A DNA stretch of 64,000 nt from Chrysogorgia sp. JL179-B06 (taxonomy: Eukaryota; Cnidaria; Anthozoa; Scleralcyonacea; Chrysogorgiidae). Made by a program: the position numbers and the translations under genes. Each line of letters begins with the position of its first letter. Position 1 is the stretch's first letter. A model generated the notes under the pieces. The model ran no database searches. It was given only the letters and a program-made list of their open reading frames with translations, and had not been told where the DNA came from. This document shows, in pieces, positions 11,060 through 20,521 of this stretch. The stretch covers positions 170,001 to 234,000 of the forward strand of contig JAYKKM010000472.1 in assembly GCA_035772405.1 (NCBI GenBank), given 5' to 3'.

Positions 11060-11217
11060 TTAGCTTTGATTTTAATTTGTTTTTATTTTTAATTGTTTTT
11101 ATTTTATTTTGAAATATTTTTCAATTTTGCTTTGTTTTTATTTTAACTATGATAATCAAAATAAAATAATTATCAACAAAATAAGCGAAAAAATGCTATG
11201 GCGCTTCTGGGCCACCA
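11010..11217 (-). repeat. Right TIR of 8.6 kb element
   Basis: It is the reverse complement of 2606-2818 with scattered differences. It also has the 18-bp GGCCCAGAAGCGCCATAG motif at both its inner and outer ends. The N-terminus of the minus-strand transposase frame (AQKRHRP) is read from its inner edge. Confidence 0.85.
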
Positions 11218-11219
11218 TA

Positions 11220-12125
11220 GAGGTGTTATAAACAAAACATGACCCCTGTTCTACCAAAACTCAGCAAGGATCATTATACTGCAGGAAATAAATACAATAA
11301 TTACTGTACAAACATTTTTCTATTGAACTAATTGTGATATTAGCTAGCCCAAACTGATCCTATTAGAGTTTAGAATCCATTGCAAATTTCTTGACCACAT
11401 CGGAATTAGTTTTTTAGATGGGTATTCGGACCTGTGTAATCCTGCATCAAGAAGGGGGAATCGACCCTTTCATGCTCAGCATTGCATGCTGGCTAGTCAG
11501 TGCTCCAAAATTGAAAAGAAATATTTGACCTGTGTAGTCATGGGTGATTATAGTATTTCATTTCAATGTTTTCCTAATTGATTGTTGACCCAGCAGATTT
11601 TTTACTAATAGTTTTTCAAGTTGGTTTTGCATGAGCAGATAATGTTCCCCAAAGCTATACTGTGTAATGTCCAGATGAAAAAATATGGATTGAATTTCTA
11701 GGATTTTTATATATAAATTCTAGCGCTGTAACAGTAGCTTAAATGAATTTAAATTAGTTTATTTAATGAAAACATTTGCTGTATTGAAAGATTGATGAAC
11801 ATTTTTACCAATTTCCAATATGAGAATGACATGCTCTCAAATGTGGTCATGAGCTGCATATAGTAGGATACTATTGATTAACTATCTTAAAATATTCTTA
11901 CATGTTAGTGGGAAAATAATTCCTAAACTGTGAGAAATTTTGTCTGAGCCAAGCTATACAATTAAGGAAAACAAATATTATCTTGATACTGTAATACAAA
12001 ACAATGGTAGTCTGTAAATAAGAAAAATGAAAACTGTTTTATTGATATTTGCATGCTATGTGACAGTATGTGTACTATGTTCTACATACAGTATTACAGT
12101 ACATTAATTGTATACTTTGTTATCC
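11220..12125. other. No gene seen
   Basis: AT-rich DNA after the TIR element with no long ORF, repeat or recognisable motif. Some of it may be the other flank of the Harbinger element, but no conserved coding piece was found. Confidence 0.5.
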
Positions 12126-12138
12126 TTATTCTCAGAAT

Positions 12139-13066
12139 GATGGTGAAAGTGACTGATAAAAGGTCGGCCTCAGGCCCTCAACCCCACTGTTACAAGGTGT
12201 TCCACAAGGCTCGGTGCTGGGACCTTTGCTATTCTCACTTTATGTCGTGCCACTTAAGATATCATTGCTACCCATGGACTGGATGCCATGATTTATGCTG
12301 ATGATACTCAACTATATATCATGCTGAAGGAATCGGACACGTCTATTGCTGTTCAGCGTTTGGAGAGTTGTATCCATGATATTAAATCTTGGTGTCTCCA
12401 AATAAATTGTTTTTGAACGATGGTAAAAACTGAGATTGTTCACATGTTTTCTACCTACACTAGGCCAACTCCATCTACTCCCACTGTGTCTGTTGGTGAT
12501 AATGTGATCTGTGTCAAGAATGAAGTATGTGACCTTGGTGTTATTTTTGATAGGAACCTTTCCATGAAGAGTCATGTAAATGCGATTTGTAAATCAGCCT
12601 ACATTGCTATAAGGAACATTGGCAAGCTCCGGAAATACCTCAACGACTCAACCACCGAGCAACTGGTACATGCATTTGTTACATCTCGCCTTGACCATTG
12701 TAACATCCTACTTTATGGCTTACCACAGGTTGAGATTAAGAAGCTGCAGCGAGTGCAAAATACTACAGCGACAATTGTCACAACTTCAACCGCTTAAGAA
12801 TACACGATGCTTAAGATCATCCTCTAAGAGCCTATTATATCAGCCTAGATCGAAGACCAAAACTTATGGTGATAGAGCTTTTAGTTGTGCTGGCCCAGCT
12901 CTCTGGAACAGCTTACCGAATGAGTTGAGGATGGTGACCTCGATTGCCTTTTTTAAATCTAAACTTAAAACATTTTTATTCACTCAGCATTATTCCTAGT
13001 TTTAATCAATTTATGTAATGAGCATTGGGAACATTTTTAAATGCGCATTTTTAAGAAATAAAGTTA
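12139..13066 (+). mobile_element. 5'-truncated, deleted CR1/L2-like LINE with 13-bp duplication
   Basis: The insertion is flanked by TTATTCTCAGAAT at 12126-12138 and 13067-13079. Inside, pieces of reverse transcriptase appear: a VPQGSVLGPLL-like start in shifted frames near 12190, a YADDTQLYIML box about 12300, then VCDLGVIFDRNLSMKSH and SRLDHCNILLYGLP. The C-terminal piece TYGDRAFSCAGPALWNSLPN lies near 12865-12935. The usual segment between these last two is missing. Several frame changes show that it is dead. Confidence 0.8.
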
Positions 13067-13355
13067 TTATTCTCAGAATACTCGGGGGGGGGGGTGGAGG
13101 TTCGAAGTAAAAAGTTTTTAAAATGTGACCTCCCGTGATGATGAGCATGAAATAGCGTGACCCTGCCCTTGCCAATAGCTAGAAATATCATGACCCTCCC
13201 CCTGCACAAAATAGCTCCTAAAATAAACATTCATACTGAATAATGTCTGTCAAAAATAATTATACTGGTTAATTTTGCTCGTGAATTTCCAAAATGTATG
13301 TAAAATGATTTTTGACTTTAGGATATATAAAACATGTGTTGCTTTATGTATTTTA

Positions 13356-13379
13356 TAGATAGATAGATAGATAGATAGA
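13356..13379. repeat. TAGA microsatellite at LINE 3' end
   Basis: Six tandem TAGA units directly abut the 3' end of the minus-strand LINE. They probably represent its reverse-transcription start repeat. Confidence 0.8.
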
Positions 13380-13614
13380 AAAACTTTATTTAAACACGTT
13401 GACCCTGTCAACCTAAGCTGATTTCCACGGGGGACGTGTGTAAAATATCTTTACATAACTATATAAAAGTAGGTTTAACGAGAACACAATCTAACTATTT
13501 ACAATGAACTAAAAAAAAGGTAATTAAGCTATTTACAGGAAATCCTCTATATACATGCATGTACTTTTGTCTTTTCAAATGTCAATGCAGGTAGCGATTT
13601 TTTTTTGAAAAGAG

Positions 13615-15480
13615 TTAAGGGAGGGAGGTACTACTCCTAATTTCTCTTGGAATTGAATTCCAAAGGAATGCACCATCGTACATAAAACTTTTTTTCATAT
13701 TATTTGTACGTGGTTTTGGTAAGTGAAGACCACTTGAAATATCCCGGAGGTTATAGTTTGTTAATTCACTTTTATACGAAAACAGATTAGTGAGTGAATT
13801 TGGACCCACATTATTTAAAAGTTTATACATCATTTTCGCCTTAGTTTTTTTCCTATCAGCCTTAAGAGGTTCCCAGCTCACCTAAGGCAATAGAATGATC
13901 AACATCATTGCTAAGATTGGTGATGATTCTGGCCGCTCTATTCTGAGTTTTTGCAATCTTTTTGATTGTGTTTTACCAAATACATCCCATACTTCACAGC
14001 AGTATTTGAAATAGGGGTATATAAGTGCATTGTATACAGAGAGAAGTGTTTCTCTGTCAGCAAAATCTTTTAAACGCCGAAGGGCAGAGATTCCAGCTGT
14101 TACCTTTTTGCAAATATTTTCAGTGTTACTATTCCAAGATAAGTACTGGTCAATTATTACTCCTAAGCTTTTACACTCTTGGATCTGTTTAATGGGTTTG
14201 TTGTCAATTTTAATGTTTAGATGAAAATCTGCAGTACCTTTAATCATTGGTTTTGAGCCAATCAGCATAAATTCTGTCTTAGCTGCATTCAAGCTAAGTT
14301 TATTGGCTATCAGCCACTTCCTAAGGTTTTCCAAATCAGAATTTACTGCATTTTCAAGTTCACTTATAGACGGGCCTGCAGCTGTTAAATTTGTATCATC
14401 AGCAAATAGTCGAGGCTTTGTATTGTTTAGACATTGAGGCAGATCGTTAATATATAACAAAAAGAAGAGTGGTCCTAGAATAGAGCCTTGAGGTACCCCA
14501 CAACTAATTGCTCTATCTGATGAAATAAGATTTTTAATTTGGCATAATTGGGTTCGATTTGTTAGATAAGATTTGAGTAAAGTCAAAGCTTGTCCTTTTA
14601 TTCCACAGAGCTCCAATTTTCTCAATAGAATTTGATGATCGACAGTGTCGAACGCTTTTTTTAAGTCAATTAAAACTACCAGGTTAAATAATTTCCTGTC
14701 CAAATTTACATACCACTCGTTAGTACAGTCCAATAACGCTGTAGTAGTGGAATGAGATTTTCGAAAACCAAATTGAGTCACTAAGAATTCCAAATTTTGT
14801 TAAGTAATTATAAAGTTGATCATATAGAATTCTTTCCATAATTTTGCTAATGACCGGTAGAACTGAAATTGGTCTGTAGTTTTCTGCTAGATTACGTTGA
14901 CCATTCTTAAAGATAGGTGTAACTCTAGCCATTTTCCATTCATCTGGAAAAGAGGACTGAGTAACAACTTGGTTAAAAATATAAGTCAGCGAATCTGAAA
15001 TAATAGGTGCAGCTATCTTTATAATTTTACAGGAAATTTTATCAACGCCAGTAGCTTTATTGCTAGAAAGCCTGCTTAGAAGAAAGCAGACATTACTAGT
15101 GGTAGTAGGTTGAAATGCAGCAAACTCTGATTTAGTTTTCTTAATGTAATTTTCAAAATCACAATTTGATGTGCCAATTTTGCTGGCTAAATTTGGACCG
15201 ATATTTAAAAATAATCATTGAAACCCTCTGCAATGTCTTGAGGATTTGTTAAAATCTCTCCTTCTATATCTAATTCGTTTACGACTGTTTGTTTGTTTTG
15301 CTTACCTAGTAAATTGTTTATAGTTTTCCAAACCTGTTTTGGATTGTGTTTTTGACCAGCAATTTTCAAGGAATAATAATCTTTTTTAGCATTTCTTAGT
15401 TCTATATTCACTTTGTTTCTAGTTTGTTTGTAATTGTACCAATCTGTTTCTAAATTTGTTAAGATGGCTTTTCTTTTCAA
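13615..15480 (-). pseudogene. CR1 LINE ORF2 reverse transcriptase part, several breaks
   Basis: Read on minus, the connector 15205-15480 (YNYKQTRNKVNIELRNAKKD) ends in a stop. The 14720-14932 piece has ARVTPIFKNGQRNLAENYRP, and 13882-14793 carries TQFGFRKSHSTTTAL, VLIDLKKAFDTVDH, GVPQGSILGPLFFLLY and LFADDTNLT, the catalytic core. A last piece, 13615-13881, gives the C-terminal SGLHLPKPRTNNMKKSF and AFLWNSIP. Each junction changes frame or crosses a stop, so no full protein can be made. Confidence 0.8.
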
Positions 15481-15518
15481 TTTGTCCCTTGCAATGATTA
15501 GTTTTTTTATTTTACTCG

Positions 15519-16535
15519 TTATCCAAGGAATTTTTTGGATCTAATCTTTTTGTTTTGAATTGGTGCATGTTTATCAAGAACTTCCAAGAACATTTCTTTC
15601 CACATTTCCCACATGGAATTTGGATCTGCAGCAAAAAAGTATATAAATTCCCAATGCTGACTCTGTAGTTCATTAACAAATTTTTGATTATCAAAATTTT
15701 TCATATTTCTAATCTCAATAGTATTTTCTTGCTTTTTTATAATTGAAATTTTTCTGATTGCAAATATTAGACTGTGATCACTAATGCCTGTGTGGATGAC
15801 ACCAGAATCAGATATTTTCTCTGGTGTATTCGTAACAATGTGATCAATCAGGCTACTAGTTCTCATAGTTATTCGAGTAGCCTGTTTGATCAGTTGTGAT
15901 AATTGGTACAACTCATATAATGACTTAATTTTTTTTGTTGGCAAATTCAAATCATTATGTGTTTTTAACATGTCACAATTAAGATCTCCAAGAATATACA
16001 TTTCCTTATTTTCATCATCAATAGCTTTGATAAGTTTTTCCAAGCTTTCGAAAAACTCAGAGGGTGCATTTGGTGGTCTATATACTGTAGTAACAAGAAA
16101 TGGTTTGCTATGTGGTTTCATAATTTCAATGCAAACACATTCAAGTTCTGGTGGAATCAGATCATGCCTTATTTTATAGTTGATAGAGTTACATAAATAG
16201 ATACAAACTCCACCACCATTTCTTGACCTATCCTTTCGAATAATGTCATAATTATTAATATGAACCATATTATTATTTAAATTGGAATCAAGCCGTGTCT
16301 CATTGAAGGCAATGAGATCTATATGCTTGCTGGACATTGAATATCTTATTTCATCTAGATTTTTAGGTAGGCTGACAATATTTAAGAAAGCCATCTTAAA
16401 ACCTCTGGTGCTGGGAACCGAGTTAAGGCTAGTGAGAAAGTCGCTACCTGCATTGTTTGGGATGTTATGACTATCTAATTTCTCATCATCTGGTTTACAA
16501 ATTGTAGATACATTGTCCACTCTTTCTTCTGACAA
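15519..16535 (-). CDS. CR1 LINE ORF2 endonuclease domain
   Basis: This 338-residue open piece starts 60 bp inside the end of ORF1. It has an exonuclease-endonuclease-phosphatase domain: FKMAFLNIVSLPKNLDEIR, IAFNETRLD (catalytic Glu), GGGVCIYL, TVYRPPN, YILGDLNCDM (Asp/Asn) and HTGISDHSLIFA (Asp-His). The enzyme nicks target DNA to prime reverse transcription. The frame ends early at KKFLG and the rest of ORF2 lies in other frames. Confidence 0.8.
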   Translation of the reverse strand: MSEERVDNVSTICKPDDEKLDSHNIPNNAGSDFLTSLNSVPSTRGFKMAFLNIVSLPKNLDEIRYSMSSKHIDLIAFNETRLDSNLNNNMVHINNYDIIRKDRSRNGGGVCIYLCNSINYKIRHDLIPPELECVCIEIMKPHSKPFLVTTVYRPPNAPSEFFESLEKLIKAIDDENKEMYILGDLNCDMLKTHNDLNLPTKKIKSLYELYQLSQLIKQATRITMRTSSLIDHIVTNTPEKISDSGVIHTGISDHSLIFAIRKISIIKKQENTIEIRNMKNFDNQKFVNELQSQHWEFIYFFAADPNSMWEMWKEMFLEVLDKHAPIQNKKIRSKKFLG

Positions 16536-18073
16536 TTGCGGTAAGCATTGTGAAAAACCTGTTCATCTCTAATATTAATTGGCCGATTGTTAATTTTCAC
16601 TCGACTGCACTTAAGATAGGTGCAGAATACACTTCCTAGTGCACTATCACCACTTTGGTTTAAGTGTAGATTTGATCTATTCACTAAAGATTTGTCTATA
16701 TGATCATTATTTAGGAATACTATATTATGCTGGGAGCATAAATTACTTACTAAATTGTTAAAATGAGTTATGTTGCTTGCTGCAACACGGCCATCATACC
16801 TTTTCACAACACTGGATACTGCGACCTTTCTTGCCTTGCTTTTGGTTTCTGTAATGAGTCCATCCATCTTTGTTGCGACCAATTCAGGATCTTCATGGAC
16901 CAGATCATTTGTACCCACATGGAGGATGACTGTTTCAAACTGGTCTTTCTTGATGTCGTTTTTTATCTTCGTCATGATTTGATCCACTTTCGCTCCACTG
17001 TAAGAATGGACAACTGATTGGTCACCTGCGGCTCTCTGAATCTTCTGTTGATCGATATTTTTCACCATGGAATCACCGATCACCAGAGTTCTTTTATCTT
17101 GTTTTTCAGGCTTTCCTTCATGTTTCTTGGATGCTGGCTCTGTTGTGGTTTTGGATTGTTTACCTGGTGTCTTTGTTGGGGTTTTTTTCTGAGAGGTAAA
17201 CTTCGATTGTGCTTTGGAACGGTATTCAAGGATTTGGTCATGGGTAGTTTGAACGTTTGGCACTGTTGATTCTGATTCATTTATATCATCTTCGACTTCG
17301 AGGATTTCAAATTGATTCTCTACTTGAATTGGATGTGGTCGATTTTCTTTCGAAGGTGTCGCTTTTGTTGCTGTGTTGACCCACTCGGTTTGCTTCATAT
17401 CCAGAATGTTTTTTATAGCGCTGTTTTCGTGTATCAATTCTGTCACAGTTGTGAGGAGCGATTTGATCTCGGTCGCCATTTTTTTCCTGTCATCGATCAA
17501 GTATTGAATTTTTTCGTTTGATTCAGCTTCTCGTGTTTTGGTGTTCTGACGTTCTTCTTCATGTTGGTTTTTAAGTTCATTTACTATGTCCATTATTTTG
17601 GAAATTTCATCAGAGAAAGAGTTACAGTTCTGACATGCCGATTGTTTTGATTTGGTCTCGGTGGCGCCATCTTGGACCATGTGCTCGCTCGGTGTTTGCT
17701 CACATGATTTCTTTTCATTTCCATGATTTGCGCCATCTGTATTGCTTGCGTAGCTCTGTAGGGTTTTAAACAGTTGACTTTCATCATTATCTTGTAAGAT
17801 AACTAGTTTTTTGTCCGTCGATCCATGCCATTTAATACAGAATTCAGGATTGCTGAATTGTATTGATTCGCCACGAGACGATGACCACCGTCCGTTCAGT
17901 TGTAAATTGGTTTCTGCAAACGCTTTCAATGATTCTAAATCACCTTTCCACAATAAATCACCATCTTGAACACATAGTAATTTAGATTTTACGCTCTCTG
18001 GATCAACAACGCGGTTTATTTCTCGAGATTTTAGAGAAGCTGAGGAGCACGCGGTTTTGTTGTTATCCGCCAT
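16475..18073 (-). CDS. CR1 LINE ORF1 with coiled coil and esterase domain
   Basis: An intact 532-residue frame. Residues about 165-240 form a coiled coil (EISKIMDIVNELKNQHEEER). From about residue 330 a GDSL/SGNH-type esterase domain follows, with TLVIGDSMVKNI (nucleophile Ser), VILHVGTNDLV (Asn block) and a late NLHLNQSG where the Asp-His pair would be expected. ORF1 proteins of this kind bind LINE RNA; the esterase is known from CR1-type elements, with its substrate unsettled. The start at 18073 (MADNNKTA) is the only good ATG. Confidence 0.8.
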   Translation of the reverse strand: MADNNKTACSSASLKSREINRVVDPESVKSKLLCVQDGDLLWKGDLESLKAFAETNLQLNGRWSSSRGESIQFSNPEFCIKWHGSTDKKLVILQDNDESQLFKTLQSYASNTDGANHGNEKKSCEQTPSEHMVQDGATETKSKQSACQNCNSFSDEISKIMDIVNELKNQHEEERQNTKTREAESNEKIQYLIDDRKKMATEIKSLLTTVTELIHENSAIKNILDMKQTEWVNTATKATPSKENRPHPIQVENQFEILEVEDDINESESTVPNVQTTHDQILEYRSKAQSKFTSQKKTPTKTPGKQSKTTTEPASKKHEGKPEKQDKRTLVIGDSMVKNIDQQKIQRAAGDQSVVHSYSGAKVDQIMTKIKNDIKKDQFETVILHVGTNDLVHEDPELVATKMDGLITETKSKARKVAVSSVVKRYDGRVAASNITHFNNLVSNLCSQHNIVFLNNDHIDKSLVNRSNLHLNQSGDSALGSVFCTYLKCSRVKINNRPINIRDEQVFHNAYRNCQKKEWTMYLQFVNQMMRN

Positions 18074-18421
18074 CTTGTTATTATGAATAAATTCATGTTA
18101 CTATTATACTATTAATTACTATTTTATTACACTATTTTACAATAATCACTGTGATCTGTTTGGAATTTTGAGTAAAGTGAAACTATCATAGAGTGTGAGC
18201 TTAAATTTATGTGACCCTCCCACTTTCTCCACCCTCCCTCCCCCCGGTAATTTGTGACCAGTCCCTCACATTATAAGATCTGGTGCAAACACTAAAATGA
18301 ATATTTTCTTTCATATTGGTAACAGAATAAACAAGGTATTACATACAGGTACTACTCTGAATTTAATTTGATCATTTTAATATGGAGAAATTTCTCAACT
18401 TATACAAAATCATATAATTAA

Positions 18422-18670
18422 AGGTGCCGTCCAGTCCGTTCAGTGCATGTGTGATATTTCAAACTTGGGGGACTCCATAAGGTGGCGAAGGCGTAGGTGG
18501 TAGTTTGATATATTATCCACATTTAGGAAAAGAACTGATTCTTATAACACGCTTTTTAGGCTGAAAAGCTGAAGCGTGGAAAACCAATCCACAATACTTT
18601 ATATAATGCAATGTAAACAAACAATGTAAACAGAAACGTGGACATGCGCATAACGGACTTGACGGCACCT
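18422..18670. mobile_element. 249-bp MITE with TTAA duplication
   Basis: AGGTGCCGTCCAGTCCGTT at the left end matches the right end, AACGGACTTGACGGCACCT, in reverse. TTAA stands directly on both sides (18418-18421 and 18671-18674). TTAA targets and short TIRs are typical of piggyBac-type MITEs. No ORF. Confidence 0.8.
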
Positions 18671-18786
18671 TTAAAATTAGATAAGTGCAGTTACTGTATT
18701 AATAGCATATTTCTTGTTTAAAGTTGAAGTAAATACTAGCAACAATGCAAAATTATTAAATTTTTGAAGAACAAGATATAATCAGG

Positions 18787-19421
18787 CGGATTTCCAGTCC
18801 TCACACAAAGCAATTCTCAGCTCTCTGCTAGTGTTTTAGCCCTAGTGGCTAGTGGCATTTTAAAACTATTTTTTACTCAAGGCAAGTACTCGCAGTAAAT
18901 ATAACCAATCAAAACAAATTATGTCAACATTTCAAATCATTAGTAATTCATAGCGAAAACTGCACAATGGATATTTCACCTCGATTTTCTCGTAAATACC
19001 GATTTGTTTGAGGTGCTATATCTGAAACACTCAGAAGAGTGATTCATCAGGATATCCAAACAACTCGAAGTTTGTTAAACTCTGCTATCGCTTCATCAGT
19101 CTTGAAACCCCGCGAGTTATCGCAACAAGCTGCATGTGGTAGAAATACAGTGGAAACCCATTAACCACTCTCTCCTCCGCAGAGGCTTATATATTTTATT
19201 AGAAAAGCCATAGCGGGAGAAAAATCAGAGGCGTGCAATCCGTCTTCCCGTTGTCCACCGCACGCCTACGATTTTCTTCGATCCACTCCCCGCGCGCATC
19301 CCCATTTTGCCCGTACGCCTTCCTCTAATAAAAATAAGCCTCTGCGGAGGATAGAGGTGGAAACCATGCAAGTACCTGCAGTACGAGCTACGAGTTGCTT
19401 CGTGCGAGGACTGGAAATCCG
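18787..19421. mobile_element. 635-bp non-autonomous TIR element
   Basis: The ends are 27-bp inverted repeats with two mismatches, starting CGGATTTCCAGTCCTC. There is no coding capacity. A second, inner inverted repeat element lies inside it at 19168-19356. The target duplication could not be fixed. Confidence 0.65.
19168..19356. mobile_element. Nested MITE, about 190 bp
   Basis: CTCTCCTCCGCAGAGGCTTA at the left faces TAAGCCTCTGCGGAGGATAGAG at the right, and the arms extend through a TTTTATTAGA stretch. The GC-rich centre includes CCGCACGCC and has no ORF. It sits inside the 635-bp element. Confidence 0.7.
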
Positions 19422-19429
19422 TCTTTGCA

Positions 19430-20129
19430 ATACTTTTTTTCTCAGAATTATCAATTAATTGTTAATAATAAATTAATTACCAATTGTAACATTAAAAATC
19501 ATGCATTAGCCTGACGCTGTTTACATTGTCTTTTTTCTTTGGTTGGACGAAAGGTGTCACTAAGTCCATCATCACTAAGTCCATCATGCTTTAGAACCAA
19601 CACAAAAAGATTTAAAATAAAAAAATAATGAAATTAAGATATGCTAAGGAGAACCACCAATGGGTTATCTGGGAACGGGTCAATACCCTTCCTTTACATT
19701 TACTGGCCACAAAACACATTATTTCTCCAAAGTAACTGTAAATACATGTACATCGTTTTCACGGTCCTTGAAAATTCTGAAAAGTGCTTCAATTTGCAAA
19801 AAAGTAATTATATGCCTGAAAAGGATAGTTTTTGAGAATAAATAAAAGTCTAGTCAAATTGTGTAATTTTCTTCCATTTACTACATGTACTAGTGTTCTG
19901 TAATTTCGCCATGCTAAATCCAAATGTGTTGAGCCTCACCAGCAATTTCAAAGAAGAAATACATGCATATTTTTTCCCCAATTCCACACATGTTCTTGAA
20001 TCTAATAGGAGAAGTCGTTGTATTTCATATGTCAAATGATAATATATTGGCAAGCTATAAAAGCATTTTCTATGTATGTCAGTGCTTTTTGAATGATCTA
20101 CAGGTAATTTTTTATTGATTCGGCCATAT
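19430..20129. other. No gene seen
   Basis: AT-rich spacer with short chance ORFs only. A short direct repeat ATCACTAAGTCCATC occurs near 19557-19590. Confidence 0.5.
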
Positions 20130-20139
20130 TACTAGAGTA

Positions 20140-20439
20140 GCTCATGGTGGTTGAGTATGCACTTTATTGTACAGACCTAAACTCTTCAGGAATCCACTAA
20201 TTGAAGGTCCAGGAACAATATTTGGTTGGTAACACATTTGCCACTGACGGCGAAATAGCTGAAATGGCCACACCCCTTTTTTGCCGTGACTGTATCTACA
20301 GAACCGTTGGACCTAGGAGGTTGCCCGACCACTCAAAATTTGCGCAATGGCCACATTATGGGGGGTCAGTAATACATTTTCATATCCAAAAGTCAATGGT
20401 TTTTAAGATAATTGCCAACAACATGTTACGAACTACAAT
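20140..20439 (+). repeat. Left TIR of 5.9 kb element
   Basis: It matches 25734-26061 in reverse at high identity over 300 bp. It carries no gene; the short frame starting KVQEQYLVGN is read in both TIRs only because they are copies. Confidence 0.9.
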
Positions 20440-20521
20440 TGTATGATACCACCAAGGCCACAACATTATATGACACTTTATCATAACCTGTTATACCTTT
20501 TGCATCTTCCTATTTTGGAAT

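Larger units (their letters stand above)
2606..11217. mobile_element. 8.6 kb TIR transposon carrying alpha-kinase and rve-like transposase
   Basis: The ends are inverted repeats of about 210 bp (2606-2818 and 11010-11217) that begin TGGYGGCCCAGAAGCGCCAT and share an AT-rich middle. A TA dinucleotide flanks both ends (2604-2605, 11218-11219), consistent with a TA duplication, although the ends are palindromic there so the exact border is not certain. Inside are an alpha-kinase gene on plus and an integrase-core transposase on minus, both starting in or next to the TIRs. Later insertions (an RTE-like LINE, a 140-bp MITE, a tRNA-like tandem array) account for more than half of its length. Both genes are damaged, so this copy is dead. 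Confidence 0.8.
13356..18110 (-). mobile_element. Near full-length CR1-type LINE, minus strand
   Basis: It has the CR1 layout: an ORF1 with a C-terminal esterase domain (16475-18073), then ORF2 with endonuclease (15519-16535) and reverse transcriptase (to about 13615). ORF1 and ORF2 overlap by about 60 bp. The 3' end runs into a TAGA repeat (13356-13379), the kind of short 3' repeat expected of CR1 elements. ORF1 is intact; ORF2 has at least three breaks. The 5' end is put just above the ORF1 start because no clear edge was found. Confidence 0.8.

Noticed and set aside
20201..20446. 81-residue ORF starting KVQEQYLVGN
   Set aside because: It lies in the TIR of the 5.9 kb element and recurs at 25686-26000 only because the TIRs are copies; no gene features.
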